From Lineus longissimus (lineage: Eukaryota > Nemertea > Pilidiophora > Heteronemertea > Lineidae): 64,000 nucleotides of DNA. A program made the position numbers and the translations under genes. Every line of letters starts with the position of its first letter. The stretch's first letter is position 1. Under the pieces are notes generated by a model, which saw only the letters and a program-made list of their open reading frames with translations, was not told where the DNA came from and did not search any database. Shown here one piece after another: positions 63,544 to 64,000 of the stretch. Location of the stretch: contig NC_088321.1 in NCBI RefSeq assembly GCF_910592395.1, positions 7,194,001 through 7,258,000 on the forward strand, written 5' to 3'.

Positions 63544-63900
63544 TTGTTCCCACATTCAGAACCACGATATGCGCACAATTACAAACATAGGTCAGATGAC
63601 ATTGATGACGAGGAGTTGGATGCTCCATGCGAACCACCGGTACCTATTATACCTAGCGAAATTTCTGCGCCGCTGCCCGCGAACAGCAACACTGAGGCTC
63701 CACCTGAGGCCACTAACAGCATCGCTGATGCAACTCCTGAGTTTAGTGTCAACGCGAATTGTGACGCAAGCGAGACACCGAACATCAATCCCCCTAACAC
63801 CGAACCAGCGACTCCGCCAAGACGCTCAAGCCGCAACCGTAAACAGATCCAGTGCTTTGGCGACCCCATCACCAGCTTGAATTTTTCAAAATGCCTTTAA
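63544..63900 (+). pseudogene. Gypsy pol C-terminal tail
   Basis: The frame continues from the non-LTR RT without a stop but changes character. It is acidic and Pro/Asn-rich (DDIDDEELDAPCEPPVPIIP, NTEPATPP), then RRSSRNRKQIQCFGDP and LNFSKCL before TAA at 63898-63900. A terminal Arg/Ser basic box plus F.DP is a common end for Gypsy-type pol proteins. The last 100 bp of the window are AT-rich with no LTR or polypurine tract recognised. Confidence 0.5.
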
Positions 63901-64000
63901 TTTGTGATCTCGAATTTAAAATTTCACAGATATTGATGGTGAAATATCAAATTTGAATAAGTAAGTCAAAGCATCGATAATTGAAAAACTAAATACGTTT

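Larger units (their letters stand above)
56180..63900 (+). mobile_element. Ty3/Gypsy-type LTR element carrying a nested non-LTR element and MITE
   Basis: Order: a putative 5' LTR ending near 56412, a primer-binding-site-like TGGCGTGGTGGCAGCAGTGG (56413-56432), gag, protease, RT, RNase H and the integrase zinc finger to about 60430. From about 60640 to 63543 the sequence is a non-LTR element. From about 63544 to 63900 the Gypsy pol tail resumes. The 3' LTR is not recognisable in the last 100 bp and may lie outside. I describe the pieces in separate entries. The copy is broken by several stops and frameshifts. Confidence 0.7.

Overview
The window is eukaryotic genomic DNA. Coding sequence is sparse and intron-split, AG/GT splice signals are good, and non-coding stretches are long. 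Most of the 64 kb is transposable elements: a Penelope-like element, Ty3/Gypsy-type LTR elements, APE-type non-LTR elements, tRNA-derived SINEs, and several TIR/MITE families. The mix (long tandem-structured MITE-like repeats ending in ACG microsatellites, Penelope, 2A-like non-LTR elements) suggests a marine invertebrate, perhaps a lophotrochozoan. I cannot name the species.

0-24 kb: a minus-strand gene of about 20 kb. It starts with a GC-rich first exon near 23.4 kb and ends in a HECT domain at 3.65-4.78 kb. Exons can be assembled from splice sites and matching phases. In order they encode a short acidic N-terminus, a Ser/Thr/Pro-rich region with 12-residue SSTPAASGSQLG repeats, a charged E/R helix, a UBX-like domain, an acidic linker, and HECT N- and C-lobes. 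Its introns hold five copies of a 0.4-1.9 kb repeat family with conserved nuclear-receptor-like half-sites. They also hold a Penelope element with a 16-bp target duplication and a hammerhead ribozyme motif, two SINEs and a pair of 444-bp MITEs. The HECT part shows apparent frame breaks, so it is either a young pseudogene or carries assembly indels.

24-38 kb: a transposon graveyard. It has a gag fragment, a block of duplicated modules between 4.8-kb-spaced inverted repeats, a perfect 25-bp hairpin, and a hAT-like MITE with an 8-bp target duplication. A decayed non-LTR element with a degenerate 2A-like motif follows, then a decayed Gypsy element interrupted by a second non-LTR family.

38-56 kb: a sixth repeat-family copy and a pogo-type transposase pseudogene. 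Four copies of a ~400-bp unit each have a 9-nt segment framed by a splice acceptor and donor on the minus strand. There is also a SINE split by a CCGG-flanked MITE, a THAP-domain ORF, a short acidic ORF, a non-autonomous Tigger-like element and a candidate C-terminal exon.

56-64 kb: a Gypsy-type element (gag, protease, RT, RNase H, integrase zinc finger, pol tail). Its integrase core is replaced by a non-LTR element carrying endonuclease and part of the RT. That element is in turn split by a 719-bp MITE with TA target duplications.
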